Positions 8,105 to 17,573 are shown, counted from the stretch's first letter. The stretch: DNA of 64,000 nucleotides from PGYR01 sp048267165 (GCA_048267165.1 JBLWYD010000004.1:62001-126000); one strand, 5' to 3'. A program made the numbers and translations. Notes: generated by a model not told the origin, from the letters alone.

Positions 8105-10780
8105 TTAGTTTTTAAATTTACGTTTAACTTCTACTTCTTTATAAGTTTCTAAGATATCACCAACGTTAATCTCATTGAAACCTTCTAACATAATACCACA
8201 TTCAAACTTAGATTTAACTTCCCTAACGTCATCTTTCTCTCTCTTTAATGAAGCCATTTTGCCATCAAAGACAGGTAACCCATTTCTAAGCAATCTAATA
8301 CCATCAGATTTAGACACTTTACCTTCTAATACGTAACAACCAGCAATAGTACCAGTTCTACTAATTTTGAAAGTTTGTCTTACTTCAATAGTCGAAGTGA
8401 TTTCTTCTTTAAATTCAGGTTTTAACATACCTTCTAAGGCATGTGTAATATCATTTATACAGTCATAAATAATATCATAGTTCCTAATTTCTACGTCTTC
8501 ATCTTTAGCTAATATCTCAATAGCTGGAGGTACGTTAACTTGGAAACCTAGTATGATAGCACCAGAAGCAATTGCTAAATTGACATCGTTTTCAGTTATA
8601 GCCCCTACACCCTTGTGAAGTAGATTTATCTTAACTTCAGATCTAGAAAGTTTCAATAATGAATCAGATAGCGCCTCTAATGAACCTGATACGTCTGCTT
8701 TAAGAATGATGTTAAGTATTTCAACTCCACCAATCTTGATTTGATTAGAAATATCATCAAGAGTAGTATGTCTAACTTGACGCATTTCTTGCTCACGTTT
8801 CAATGCTCTTCTCTCTGAAGCAATATTACGAGCTTCTGTATCAGAACCAACAATCATGAATATATCACCAGCTGATGGTAATTTGTCAAAACCGATTAGT
8901 TTAACTGGTTGAGATGGGCCGATATTATTTACAACATGGTTTCTCTCATCGAACATAGTTCTAACCCTACCCCAAACAGTACCAGCTATGAATGAATCAC
9001 CTTGCTTAAGTGTACCTTTTTGGACTACAACAGTTGCTACTGGACCTAGTCCTTTGTCTAAGTGGGCTTCTACTACTGTACCGCGAGCAACCCTATTCGG
9101 GTTAGCTTTTAGGTCAAGCATATCGGCTTCTAAAAGAATTTTTTCAAGTAAAGTATCTATACCAACACCAGTTTTTGCAGATATTTGAGCCGTTTGGAAT
9201 TTACCACCCCAATCTTCTACTAACACACCTTCTTCCGAAAGTTGTTGCATTATTCTATCTGGGTTAGCATCTGGTTTATCAATCTTGTTTATAGCTACTA
9301 CGATAGGTACTTCAGCAGCACGAGCGTGTGAGATTGCTTCCTTAGTTTGAGGCATCACACTATCATCAGCAGAGACAACTAATACAACGATATCTGTAAT
9401 CTGAGCTCCACGTGCACGCATGGCAGTAAATGCTTCGTGACCGGGAGTATCTAAGAATGTTATACGTTTACCATTCTCGTTCTGAACCATATAAGCACCA
9501 ATGTGCTGCGTTATACCACCAGACTCACCAGCTACTACATTCGCATTACGTACATAATCTAGTAGTGATGTTTTACCGTGATCTACGTGACCCATAATAG
9601 TTACTATCGGTGGTCTTGGTTCTAAATCTTCATCTTCATCTTCAATATCTTGAACAGCTTCTAAAGTTTGTTCATCTACGAACTCAACTTCAAATCCATA
9701 ATCATCAGCAATTAGAGTTATAGTATCTTTGTCTAATCTTTGATTGATTGTAACCATCAGACCTAACTGCATACATTTCAGTATGATTTCGTTAATGTCT
9801 ATACCCATCTGCTCACTCATGTCAGCAGTAGTTACATACTCAGTTAGCTTTAACACTTGTTCTTCTATTACTCTTTGTTCTTCAGCAATTTGCTCCTTCT
9901 CTTGTCTTTCAGCCTTTCTTTTCGAACGTGCTTTAGAACGAGAGTTAGCACCAGAATCTTCCATTCCTGCTAGAGTTTTCTTGATTGCTTTTTGAACATC
10001 TTCTTCGCTTATTTGCTCACGAATGGATTTTCTTCTTCTTTTAGCTAGTGGCTTTTTAGTATCCTTAGCTTTATTTGCTTCTTCTTTGATGTCAATTTCG
10101 CGTGGCTTTCTTTTTCTTGGTGCCCCTGTATCTTCATCTTTCTTAACTTCTTTAGTTCCAGGTCTTTCTGGCTTTCTACTTTTCTTCTTTCTTCTTTCAG
10201 AAACTATTTCGATTTTCCCAACTACTTTTAGACCTTTTATGTCGTCTGCCTTCTCTTCTTTTACTGGCTTACCAACATGTATATCTCTTTTCTTTTTAAC
10301 TGGGAATTCTTGAATTGGTTCTTTAGCACCTTTTTCTGATTCTTTAATTTCCTCTTTAGCAACTTCAGGTGTTGGAACTACTACATCCTCAACAACCTCA
10401 GGTGTTTCTTCAACTACTTCAGTTTCTTTAGTCGTAACTGGAGCTTCTTCTACTTCAGGAATAGTTTCTTCTACATTCGCAGCTACTGGAGTAGGTTTTG
10501 GCTCCTCTTTCTCTGCTTGCTCTTTGTTTCTTTCTTCTATTAGATGCTTAGTCTCTTCTCTAATATCCTTATGGATTTGGATTTTCTTTCTTTGACTTTC
10601 GGCTGCGTGCATTTCTTTTTTGAATTTTTCAAAAACAGCTTGCATCATCTCTTCAGTTAGAATTGATGTTGGTTTGTTTTGGATATCGAATCCTTTTGAT
10701 TGCAAGTATTCTACAATGGTTTCTTTACCAATGTTGATTTCCGATGCAATCTTAAATAATCTTATTTTCTTAACAGCCAT
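8105..10780 (-). CDS. infB: Translation initiation factor IF-2
   Basis: GTPase that places initiator tRNA on the 30S subunit. The 891 residues contain an N-terminal IF2_N helix domain (about 1-55), a long charged low-complexity linker rich in Glu, Lys, Pro and Val (about 60-300), a second helical region, and the G domain at about 390-560 with GHVDHGKTSLLD (P loop), DTPGHEAF (switch II) and NKIDKP. Domains II, III and the tRNA-binding C-terminal domain follow. Length is typical for Bacteroidota. It sits directly before rbfA (one-base gap) and 49 bases after nusA. Confidence 0.97.
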   Translation of the reverse strand: MAVKKIRLFKIASEINIGKETIVEYLQSKGFDIQNKPTSILTEEMMQAVFEKFKKEMHAAESQRKKIQIHKDIREETKHLIEERNKEQAEKEEPKPTPVAANVEETIPEVEEAPVTTKETEVVEETPEVVEDVVVPTPEVAKEEIKESEKGAKEPIQEFPVKKKRDIHVGKPVKEEKADDIKGLKVVGKIEIVSERRKKKSRKPERPGTKEVKKDEDTGAPRKRKPREIDIKEEANKAKDTKKPLAKRRRKSIREQISEEDVQKAIKKTLAGMEDSGANSRSKARSKRKAERQEKEQIAEEQRVIEEQVLKLTEYVTTADMSEQMGIDINEIILKCMQLGLMVTINQRLDKDTITLIADDYGFEVEFVDEQTLEAVQDIEDEDEDLEPRPPIVTIMGHVDHGKTSLLDYVRNANVVAGESGGITQHIGAYMVQNENGKRITFLDTPGHEAFTAMRARGAQITDIVVLVVSADDSVMPQTKEAISHARAAEVPIVVAINKIDKPDANPDRIMQQLSEEGVLVEDWGGKFQTAQISAKTGVGIDTLLEKILLEADMLDLKANPNRVARGTVVEAHLDKGLGPVATVVVQKGTLKQGDSFIAGTVWGRVRTMFDERNHVVNNIGPSQPVKLIGFDKLPSAGDIFMIVGSDTEARNIASERRALKREQEMRQVRHTTLDDISNQIKIGGVEILNIILKADVSGSLEALSDSLLKLSRSEVKINLLHKGVGAITENDVNLAIASGAIILGFQVNVPPAIEILAKDEDVEIRNYDIIYDCINDITHALEGMLKPEFKEEITSTIEVRQTFKISRTGTIAGCYVLEGKVSKSDGIRLLRNGLPVFDGKMASLKREKDDVREVKSKFECGIMLEGFNEINVGDILETYKEVEVKRKFKN

Positions 10781-10829
10781 AAACTTGTATATTTTATTAA
10801 ATTTTACCCACTAAGGGCATTCTACTGAT

Positions 10830-12296
10830 TTATTGTTCAGTACTTTCATCTTCTTTTATTTCTTTTTCAACTGAAACTTCTTCCGAAACTTCTTCTTTAA
10901 CTTCAGTCTCATCTATAACTTCTTTTTCTGTTTCATCAGTAGTAGTAACACTTTCATTTGAATCGATATAACCGATTTCTGCATTCAAAATTCTATCTTT
11001 CATTGCGTTTGATTCTCTCTCATCGAACTCGATAAGGATAATAGAACGTAGTTCTAATAGTAACGGCTTAGTCATTCCTTCAATCTCTAGTAACTCTTCA
11101 GGAGCTGTTTCTAGGAATTCTCTTGCAGTTTCTATTCTCATAGATACTAACTCATCATATAGGTCATCGCCAAATTCAACTTTGAATTCATCTAAGTCTA
11201 TATCTTCGCCACCCTCTTTGATAAGAGTTAAGTTGTAACCCGTTAACTTTGATGCTAAACGAACGTTTTGACCGCTCTTGCCTATTGCAAAACTTACTTG
11301 ATCATCAGGAACTACTACGTTAGCAGATCTCGTTTCAGTATCAATTTGAACTTCTTTTATTTTAGCAGGAGATAATGCTCTTTTGATAAACTCAGCGTCA
11401 TCTTCTGACCATTCTACTAAATCTATATTTTCATTATTAAGCTCTCGAACTATAGAGTGAATACGAATTCCCTTCATACCAACACAAGCTCCAACTGGAT
11501 CAACTCTGTCATCAAATGACATAACTGCCACTTTTGATCTTTCACCAGCTTCTCTTTCTATAGCTTTGATTTGAATAATCCCATCATAAATTTCAGGAAT
11601 CTCTACTTCAAACAATCTAGATAAGAATTCTTTAGAAGCTCTTGATATGATAATATCAGGGTGTCCACCTTGACTTGAGCGTCTAACTTCTTTTACTACA
11701 GCTTTAATAGTTTGATTCTTTTTGTAACGATATGTTTCACCATGTATCTGCTCTTCACGAGGCATACGAATTTCAACTTTATCGTGTAGAACTAAAATAT
11801 CGTTACGACGAACTTGGTAAATCTCACCAATAATAATGTCGCCAACTTTATTTACATAGTCATTATAAATCTGATCTTTTTCAATATCACGAATTTTTTG
11901 ATTCAAGTTTTGTGAAGCTAGAGCAATAAGTCTTCTTCCGAAGTTATCAGCAAGATTGTCTAAAGTAATCTCTTCAATAAATTCTTCACCTGCTTCAAAC
12001 TCCTCACCTTCTGGTGCGTGTAAGTTGGCTTGCTCTACGCTTATTTGTAATTCTGGGTCTTCTACTTCATCTACTATATCTCTCATCATATAGATTTCAA
12101 TATCACCTTGTTGCATATTAACTATGATATCAAAGTTAGATTCCATACCGTATTTTTTTCTTACTATCATAGACAGTGTTTCTTCCAAAACACCTTGAAG
12201 TAAATCTCTATCAATATTCTTTGATTTCGCCATATCAGCAAATGCTTCTATGATCATTTTTTTGTCAATTGTATGTTTGGCTTTTTTTCGTGCCAT
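10830..12296 (-). CDS. nusA: Transcription termination/antitermination factor NusA
   Basis: RNA polymerase-binding factor for pausing, termination and antitermination. Order: N-terminal polymerase-binding domain (about 1-130), S1 domain (about 150-215), KH1 (with DPVGACVGMKGIRIHSIV) and KH2 (VSFAIGKSGQNVRLASKLTG near residue 335), then a single helical repeat region and a strongly acidic tail (about 450-488). It is first in the cluster; rimP, which precedes nusA in many bacteria, is not there. The region upstream is divergent from an acyl-CoA dehydrogenase gene and holds a promoter-like sequence and a hairpin near the predicted transcript start. Confidence 0.97.
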   Translation of the reverse strand: MARKKAKHTIDKKMIIEAFADMAKSKNIDRDLLQGVLEETLSMIVRKKYGMESNFDIIVNMQQGDIEIYMMRDIVDEVEDPELQISVEQANLHAPEGEEFEAGEEFIEEITLDNLADNFGRRLIALASQNLNQKIRDIEKDQIYNDYVNKVGDIIIGEIYQVRRNDILVLHDKVEIRMPREEQIHGETYRYKKNQTIKAVVKEVRRSSQGGHPDIIISRASKEFLSRLFEVEIPEIYDGIIQIKAIEREAGERSKVAVMSFDDRVDPVGACVGMKGIRIHSIVRELNNENIDLVEWSEDDAEFIKRALSPAKIKEVQIDTETRSANVVVPDDQVSFAIGKSGQNVRLASKLTGYNLTLIKEGGEDIDLDEFKVEFGDDLYDELVSMRIETAREFLETAPEELLEIEGMTKPLLLELRSIILIEFDERESNAMKDRILNAEIGYIDSNESVTTTDETEKEVIDETEVKEEVSEEVSVEKEIKEDESTEQ

Positions 12297-12324
12297 TTTT
12301 CAATAACCATTAATAAATAAAAAA

Positions 12325-12340
12325 TGGGCTCTTTGGCCCA
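12325..12340 (-). promoter_or_regulatory. GC-rich hairpin at the 5' end of the nusA transcript
   Basis: TGGGC (12336-12340 in transcript sense) pairs with GCCCA (12325-12329) around a 6-base loop and is followed by TTTTTTATTTATT. It resembles a small intrinsic terminator, but with the promoter predicted just upstream it would begin within about 10 bases of the transcript start. It may be a 5' stabilising stem or an attenuator. Confidence 0.45.
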
Positions 12341-12351
12341 ACGATGTCATA

Positions 12352-12382
12352 CAAAAATAAGAAAAATTATATAATCAACAAT
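12352..12382 (-). promoter_or_regulatory. Bacteroidota-type promoter for nusA
   Basis: On the minus strand ATTG (12379-12382), then 19 bases, then TATTTTTG (12352-12359). This fits the TTTG-N19-TAnnTTTG pattern with one mismatch in the -33 box and lies 56 bases before the nusA ATG. Confidence 0.55.
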
Positions 12383-12398
12383 GTTATTGGCTTATTAT

Positions 12399-12433
12399 AT
12401 TGAATTTCGTTTAATCATTTATTATTAACTTTG
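12399..12433 (+). promoter_or_regulatory. Possible promoter for the acyl-CoA dehydrogenase-hslO pair
   Basis: TAACTTTG at 12426-12433 is a perfect TAnnTTTG box, 28 bases before the chosen ATG. The nearest upstream ATTG (12399-12402) is 23 bases away, longer than ideal. Confidence 0.4.
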
Positions 12434-12461
12434 TATAAATTAAAATTTGAGGAATACAAAA

Positions 12462-13625
12462 ATGGCTTTTCAAGGGACAGATTTTTTCAGAATAGATGAA
12501 CTATATACTGAAGAAGAATTAATGGTTAGAGACTCTGTAAGAGAGTTTGTAGATGAACAAATAGTTCCTATTATAGAGGAACATTATATGCAAGGTACAT
12601 TCCCTATGGAGCTAACTGAGAAGTTAGGAAATCTTGGGATGTTTGGCATTAAGACTTCTGAGAAATACGGTGGAGCTGGTGCTAACTACACGACTTACGG
12701 CTTAGCGATGCAAGAATTAGAAAGAGGTGATTCAGGCGTTCGTTCATTCGCTTCTGTACAAAATTCACTTGTTATGTTTCCAATTGAGGCTTACGCAAGT
12801 GAAGAGAAAAAACAAGAATGGTTACCCAAATTAGCAACAGGAAAAGCTATAGGTTGTTTCGGGCTTACCGAACCAGATCACGGTTCTAATCCGAGTGGTA
12901 TGCTTACAAATGCCAAGAAAATAGATGGGGGTTACTTGCTTAATGGTGCAAAGATGTGGATAACTAATGGTACCCTTGCTGACGTTGCTGTAGTTTGGGC
13001 AAAACTAGATGGAAGAATAACTGGATTCCTAGTAGAAAAAGGAATGAAAGGTTTTTCTGCTCCAGTTATGAAAAACAAACACTCACTAAGAGCTTCTGTA
13101 ACTTCTGAACTAATCTTTCAAGATGTAGAAGTTCCTGAGATAAACAGATTAAATATAGATGGTCTAAAAGGCCCACTTAGCTGTCTTACTCAAGCTAGAT
13201 TTGGTATTGCTTATGGTACAATTGGTGCTGCTATGCAAGTTTACGAATCATCTATAAACTATGCAAAATCGAGAATACAGTTCGACAAACCAATCGCTGG
13301 TTTCCAATTAGTACAAGACAAATTAGTTCATATATTCGACGAAATATCTAAAGCTCAATTAATTGCTTACAGAGTAGGAAGACTTATGGAGTCTGGTAAC
13401 TTTTTACCAGAACACATATCTTTTGCGAAAAGAAACAATGTAAAAATGGCTTTGGAATCTTGTAGAATAGCAAGAGAAATACATGGTGCTAACGGAATAC
13501 TAAACGAATACCCAATAATGCGTCATGCTAATAATTTAGAGTCAGTATATACGTATGAAGGAACTCACGATATACATACTCTAATTTTGGGTCAACATAT
13601 AACTGGAATACCAGCATTCAAATGA
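12462..13625 (+). CDS. Acyl-CoA dehydrogenase, glutaryl-CoA dehydrogenase type
   Basis: FAD-dependent acyl-CoA dehydrogenase most like glutaryl-CoA dehydrogenase, which oxidises and decarboxylates glutaryl-CoA to crotonyl-CoA in lysine/tryptophan breakdown. Diagnostic pieces are ELERGDSGVRS (Glu87 and Arg94, matching human numbering for carboxylate-binding residues), GCFGLTEPDHGSNPSGM, KMWITNG, CLTQARFGIAYGTIGAAM and TYEGTHDIHTLILG with the catalytic base Glu366. I start at ATG 12462 (388 aa), which has GAGG 9 bases upstream; an in-frame TTG at 12447 is possible but less likely. The stop overlaps the hslO start (ATGA). Substrate specificity is inferred from family resemblance. Confidence 0.88.
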   Translation: MAFQGTDFFRIDELYTEEELMVRDSVREFVDEQIVPIIEEHYMQGTFPMELTEKLGNLGMFGIKTSEKYGGAGANYTTYGLAMQELERGDSGVRSFASVQNSLVMFPIEAYASEEKKQEWLPKLATGKAIGCFGLTEPDHGSNPSGMLTNAKKIDGGYLLNGAKMWITNGTLADVAVVWAKLDGRITGFLVEKGMKGFSAPVMKNKHSLRASVTSELIFQDVEVPEINRLNIDGLKGPLSCLTQARFGIAYGTIGAAMQVYESSINYAKSRIQFDKPIAGFQLVQDKLVHIFDEISKAQLIAYRVGRLMESGNFLPEHISFAKRNNVKMALESCRIAREIHGANGILNEYPIMRHANNLESVYTYEGTHDIHTLILGQHITGIPAFK

Positions 13626-14530
13626 AATCTAACGAAGAAATAAAAAAAGAATTACGACTAAGGGACAGAGTAATAAGAGTACTTGCTAAAGATAAACAAA
13701 TACGAGCTATAGCAATAAAAAACACTGTAGCCGTACAAACGGCACAGAAGAATCATGATTTGGGGTTTGTACCTGCTACATTATTAGCTAAACTACTATC
13801 GGCTACTTCAATGGTAGCTTCTACACTTAAGGGTGAAGAAAGAGTTGTACTAGAGACGAATAGTGATGGACACATCTCTAAAATATTTGCTGAGGCTCTT
13901 AGTGTTGGTGAAGTACGCGGATATGCTGTCCAGTCTAAGAATATAAATCTAGATGAAGTAGTAAATAGTGACTTTATTGGATTAGGGCTGCTAACAGTTA
14001 GTAAAGTACTTTACAATAGATCTGAGCCAAATAACGGGATTATTGAAATAATTAAAGGTGATATAGCTACCGATGTGGCGTATTACTTTACTCAATCCGA
14101 GCAGATACCTACTTCTATTATACTTGATGTTGCTCTTGATGAAAATGGAATAATTACCCACTCGGGTGGTATTATGATTCAAGCTCTACCGGGTGCATCT
14201 GAGGAAGACCTTGCTATGGTTGTAGATAATCTGCAGAGTCTGGATAGACTTTCAGAATTATTAAAGCAAGATAAAACCCCTGAAGAAATAATAGCAGAAG
14301 TACTTCCGTTTGAATACACACTGCTTGACTCAACTCAAGTGGATTTCTTTTGTAGATGCTCGAAAGATAAGTTTATAAATAGTTTGGTGACTTTCCCTCA
14401 CAAGATGATTGTGGAGATGGAAGAGAATAACGAGAATGAGCTTGTTTGCCAATATTGCAATGCACACTATGAACTGGAAACAGAAGACTTTGATAAGCTA
14501 AAGGAAATAACTTTAGCAAAGAGTAATTGA
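13622..14530 (+). CDS. hslO: Redox-regulated chaperone Hsp33
   Basis: Holdase chaperone activated by oxidation of a zinc centre. All four zinc cysteines are present near the C-terminus: Cys244 and Cys246 (FFCRCSKDK) and Cys276 and Cys279 (VCQYCNAHY), the CxC...CxxC switch. The N-terminal domain includes GFVPATLLAKLLSATSMVAS and GEVRGYA. Length (302) is normal. It overlaps the upstream acyl-CoA dehydrogenase by four bases, indicating coupled translation, and ends at a strong shared terminator. Confidence 0.95.
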   Translation: MKSNEEIKKELRLRDRVIRVLAKDKQIRAIAIKNTVAVQTAQKNHDLGFVPATLLAKLLSATSMVASTLKGEERVVLETNSDGHISKIFAEALSVGEVRGYAVQSKNINLDEVVNSDFIGLGLLTVSKVLYNRSEPNNGIIEIIKGDIATDVAYYFTQSEQIPTSIILDVALDENGIITHSGGIMIQALPGASEEDLAMVVDNLQSLDRLSELLKQDKTPEEIIAEVLPFEYTLLDSTQVDFFCRCSKDKFINSLVTFPHKMIVEMEENNENELVCQYCNAHYELETEDFDKLKEITLAKSN

Positions 14531-14559
14531 GAAGTTGAAGAAATATCGAATTAAAATAG

Positions 14560-14590
14560 AAAAAGGGGCTAATTTTAATTGCCCCTTTTT
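14560..14590. terminator. Bidirectional terminator between hslO and the OmpA-family gene
   Basis: AAAAAGGGGC (14560-14569) pairs with GCCCCTTTTT (14581-14590) across an 11-base loop. T runs follow on both strands, so it can serve both convergent genes. Confidence 0.92.
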
Positions 14591-16186
14591 TTATATTATC
14601 TTGAATTCGATTCTTCTGTTCTTAGCCATAGCTTTCTTAGTTCCACTACTGTCTAGTGGTTTTGATTCGCCGAATCCTTTGGCTTTTAGGCGAGTTGGTG
14701 ATATTCCTTTCTTTATCAGGTAGAACATAACTGCCTCTGCCCTATCAACTGATAATCTTTGATTTACATCTTCGTTTCCTTCTTGGTCAGTGTGACCCTG
14801 TACTTCGATTTTTATATCCTTCTCTCTTTCTAACCAGTTATAAATATCATCAAGTATAAGCTCTGATTCTACTCTAATCTCTGCACTACCCGTTAAGAAA
14901 TGAATTCCCTTCGGTTTGTAAGTCTCCCCTTTCTTAATCTTTTCTATTTCTTGAACTATTATTACTGTATCAGGTTTAGATTTTACGAATACCGTATCTC
15001 TTAACTTTATTTCTTTTACGAATGCTTCAGTCTGAGGACAACCATGCAATATTTTTATACCGAAAACTGAAGGGCATTTATCATCTTTATCAGGAATACC
15101 GTCGCCATCAGTGTCACCTTTCATAGGGTCACTGCCAGCTTTTATTTCTTCAATGTCGGTCATCCCATCTCTATCAGAATCAGCAATATTAGGATTGGAA
15201 TTGTGAAGCATTACTTCTTCATAGTCGCTTAGACCATCTTTATCAGTATCTGCATCGTTTAGATTAGTAGCATTTGCAACTTCTTGTGCATCAGTTAGGC
15301 CATCACCATCTGAATCTATTGAAAGTGGATTTGATTTATAAAGGTGAATCTCATCATAATCACTTATTCCGTCATCATCGGTATCAGCTTTATATGGGTA
15401 AGTTCCATATTCTTGTTCCTCATCATTAGTCAGTCCATCGTTGTCAGGATCATTATCACTGAAAAGGTAATATGATAGCTTCATCCCAATTTCACCTATT
15501 CCATCTGTATTAGCAACAGAACCAGCGGGAGGTATTTGTGCATAACCATCTACCCAATCTGTAGTTAGTATATGATAAGATGCATGAACCCCAAGCGATA
15601 ATTCTCTATATAAGAAAACATCTATCCCCATACCACCAACTGGATGGAAATCTATTTCATCTTGAACTTTAAATTCAGGATAGTGAATTCTATCTCCACC
15701 GGGATCTAATGGACTTTCTTGTATGTCTTGATTTTGGAAAGATAATACTGAGAAACCACCAAATATATAGTAGTTAACTTGGGAACGAGGAAAAATATTT
15801 AAAAATAATAAGAAATCGACAGTTGTAATTTTTGTTGTTCGCTCATAAGCTAACTTATCAGCATCTAAGAAATACTCTCTTGGAAATTGTCTTTGGAAGT
15901 CCTCACCGAGTCTGTTTATATATCGGCGTTCATATTTGAGGTATCCTGTTCCTCCTCTAGCACCAATGGCGAATTCTGGAACATAAGGAAGGAAATAGCG
16001 GGTAAAAAAGCCACCAGCATAACCCACATTATTATCAGTAAACTCACCGAAGTACTTAGTCAAATAACCTGTAGCACCAACTTCTAATCTACCATCAGCA
16101 TATATGCCCTCTTTTACGAAGGATTGCGATTGTGCTGAAATTGTTAATGCAATAATTACTATTAGAATTGTGTTTATCAACTTCAT
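14591..16186 (-). CDS. OmpA-family outer-membrane protein with thrombospondin type-3 repeats
   Basis: Outer-membrane beta-barrel anchored to peptidoglycan. A signal peptide begins MKLINTILIVIIALTISAQS. A roughly 230-residue barrel region follows, then at least five calcium-binding thrombospondin type-3 repeats of the DxDxDGxxDxxE type (for example DSDGDGLTDAQEV), then a C-terminal OmpA domain with IEVQGHTDQEGNEDVNQRLS and the arginine-rich AMAKNRRIEFKII end. ATG 16186 is chosen because it gives a clean signal peptide; ATG 16204 would add six residues. It lies 34 bases after purA and may be co-transcribed with it. Confidence 0.9.
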   Translation of the reverse strand: MKLINTILIVIIALTISAQSQSFVKEGIYADGRLEVGATGYLTKYFGEFTDNNVGYAGGFFTRYFLPYVPEFAIGARGGTGYLKYERRYINRLGEDFQRQFPREYFLDADKLAYERTTKITTVDFLLFLNIFPRSQVNYYIFGGFSVLSFQNQDIQESPLDPGGDRIHYPEFKVQDEIDFHPVGGMGIDVFLYRELSLGVHASYHILTTDWVDGYAQIPPAGSVANTDGIGEIGMKLSYYLFSDNDPDNDGLTNDEEQEYGTYPYKADTDDDGISDYDEIHLYKSNPLSIDSDGDGLTDAQEVANATNLNDADTDKDGLSDYEEVMLHNSNPNIADSDRDGMTDIEEIKAGSDPMKGDTDGDGIPDKDDKCPSVFGIKILHGCPQTEAFVKEIKLRDTVFVKSKPDTVIIVQEIEKIKKGETYKPKGIHFLTGSAEIRVESELILDDIYNWLEREKDIKIEVQGHTDQEGNEDVNQRLSVDRAEAVMFYLIKKGISPTRLKAKGFGESKPLDSSGTKKAMAKNRRIEFKII

Positions 16187-16220
16187 ATTATATAAACACT
16201 TCATTTGTTAATTGGTTATT

Positions 16221-17495
16221 TTATCTAACTATTGTGTCATTTCTATCAGGAGATACAGATATTAATGATATTTTAGCACCTGTGAATTCTTCGATGAAGT
16301 CTATATAGTCTTTTACTTCTGCAGGAAATTCATCATAAGTTTTGAATTCACTAGTATCAGTGTTCCAGCCTTTGAAAGTTTTGTAAACTAACTCAAGATT
16401 ATTGAATTTCTGCATATCAACTGGGAACGAATTTAGTATCTTTCCGTTGATAGTATATCCGGTACAAACTTTAATCTCATTTAGACCATCTAAGACATCA
16501 AGTTTAGTCAAAACAATATTACTAATACCATTTATCATAACTGAGTATTTCAATGCAAATAGATCTAACCAACCACATCTACGAGGTCTGCCCGTTGTTG
16601 CACCAAACTCATGGCCAACTGTTGCTAATTGCTTTCCTATCTCGTCATCTAATTGAGTAGGAAATGGACCATTACCTACGCGAGTAGTGTAAGCTTTTAC
16701 TATACCGATAATTTCATCTACGCTTGTAGGAGGAATACCTAATCCTGTACATGCTCCACCCGAAGTAGGATTTGAGCTTGTAACAAATGGGTATGTTCCG
16801 TGATCTAAATCTAGTAATGCTCCTTGAGCACCTTCAACTAGTATTTCTTTTCCTTCAGCTATATAATTATTCAGTAAGGTAGAAATATCAGTAACATAAG
16901 GATCTATTAACTTGTCAAATTCAATATATTTTTCGACAATTGCATCTACGTCTAATTCATCATGTCCATAGATTTTAGTTAATACTTCATTGTATTCACT
17001 AATATTATATCTTAATTTTTCTTCGAAGTCTTTTCTATCTAATAAATCAACTATTCTGATACCTGTTCTCTTAGCTTTATCGATATAAGCTGGGCCTATA
17101 CCTCTGCCAGTAGTACCAATAGATTTATCAGAATTATGCGACTCACGAACTGTGTCCATCATTTTGTGGTAAGGCATAATAAGGTGAGCTTTATGACTGA
17201 TGAACAATCTTCCAGTTACATCTATATTATGCGACTCTAGCATTTCTATTTCTTCCATCAAGGCAACCGGGTCTATTACAACACCATTACCAATCACACA
17301 TTTTGTAGATGGATTTAGAATTCCAGAAGGTATTAAGTGTAATACATACTTCTTATCATCTATAACTATGGTGTGTCCAGCGTTAGCCCCACCTTGGAAT
17401 CTAGCAACTATATCAGCATTGGCACTTAGTAAATCTACTATTTTGCCTTTTCCTTCATCACCCCATTGGGCACCGACTATAACTTTTACACTCAT
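16221..17495 (-). CDS. purA: Adenylosuccinate synthetase
   Basis: GTP-dependent enzyme joining IMP and aspartate in AMP synthesis. The P loop GAQWGDEGKGK holds Asp13 and Lys16, and His41 lies in NAGHTIVI, matching E. coli catalytic positions. TTGRGIGPAYIDKAKRTGIR and GATTGRPRRCGWLDLFALKY are further signatures. The 424 residues are full length and the start is ATG. A terminator separates it from the STAS gene upstream, so it probably has its own promoter, although I could not identify one. Confidence 0.97.
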   Translation of the reverse strand: MSVKVIVGAQWGDEGKGKIVDLLSANADIVARFQGGANAGHTIVIDDKKYVLHLIPSGILNPSTKCVIGNGVVIDPVALMEEIEMLESHNIDVTGRLFISHKAHLIMPYHKMMDTVRESHNSDKSIGTTGRGIGPAYIDKAKRTGIRIVDLLDRKDFEEKLRYNISEYNEVLTKIYGHDELDVDAIVEKYIEFDKLIDPYVTDISTLLNNYIAEGKEILVEGAQGALLDLDHGTYPFVTSSNPTSGGACTGLGIPPTSVDEIIGIVKAYTTRVGNGPFPTQLDDEIGKQLATVGHEFGATTGRPRRCGWLDLFALKYSVMINGISNIVLTKLDVLDGLNEIKVCTGYTINGKILNSFPVDMQKFNNLELVYKTFKGWNTDTSEFKTYDEFPAEVKDYIDFIEEFTGAKISLISVSPDRNDTIVR

Positions 17496-17522
17496 TTTTA
17501 TACCTTGAAATAGAAAACAAAA

Positions 17523-17546
17523 ACTCCGAACTTGAATGTCCGGAGT
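17523..17546 (-). terminator. Terminator after the secD-secF-STAS group
   Basis: ACTCCG (17523-17528) pairs with CGGAGT (17541-17546), with two more pairs past one mismatch. The minus strand then reads TTTTTGTTTT. It lies 27 bases after the STAS stop. Confidence 0.82.
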
Positions 17547-17573
17547 ATAAAAAATTCCTTTTTAGACCCCTGA

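Noticed and set aside
9744..10313. Two plus-strand frames rich in Ser/Leu/Phe opposite infB
   Set aside because: They are complements of the low-complexity Glu/Lys linker of IF-2, a common source of false frames.
14535..14723. Plus-strand open frame of 62 codons after hslO
   Set aside because: It starts at TTG, reads through the bidirectional terminator hairpin and lies antisense to the OmpA domain, with no homology I can see.
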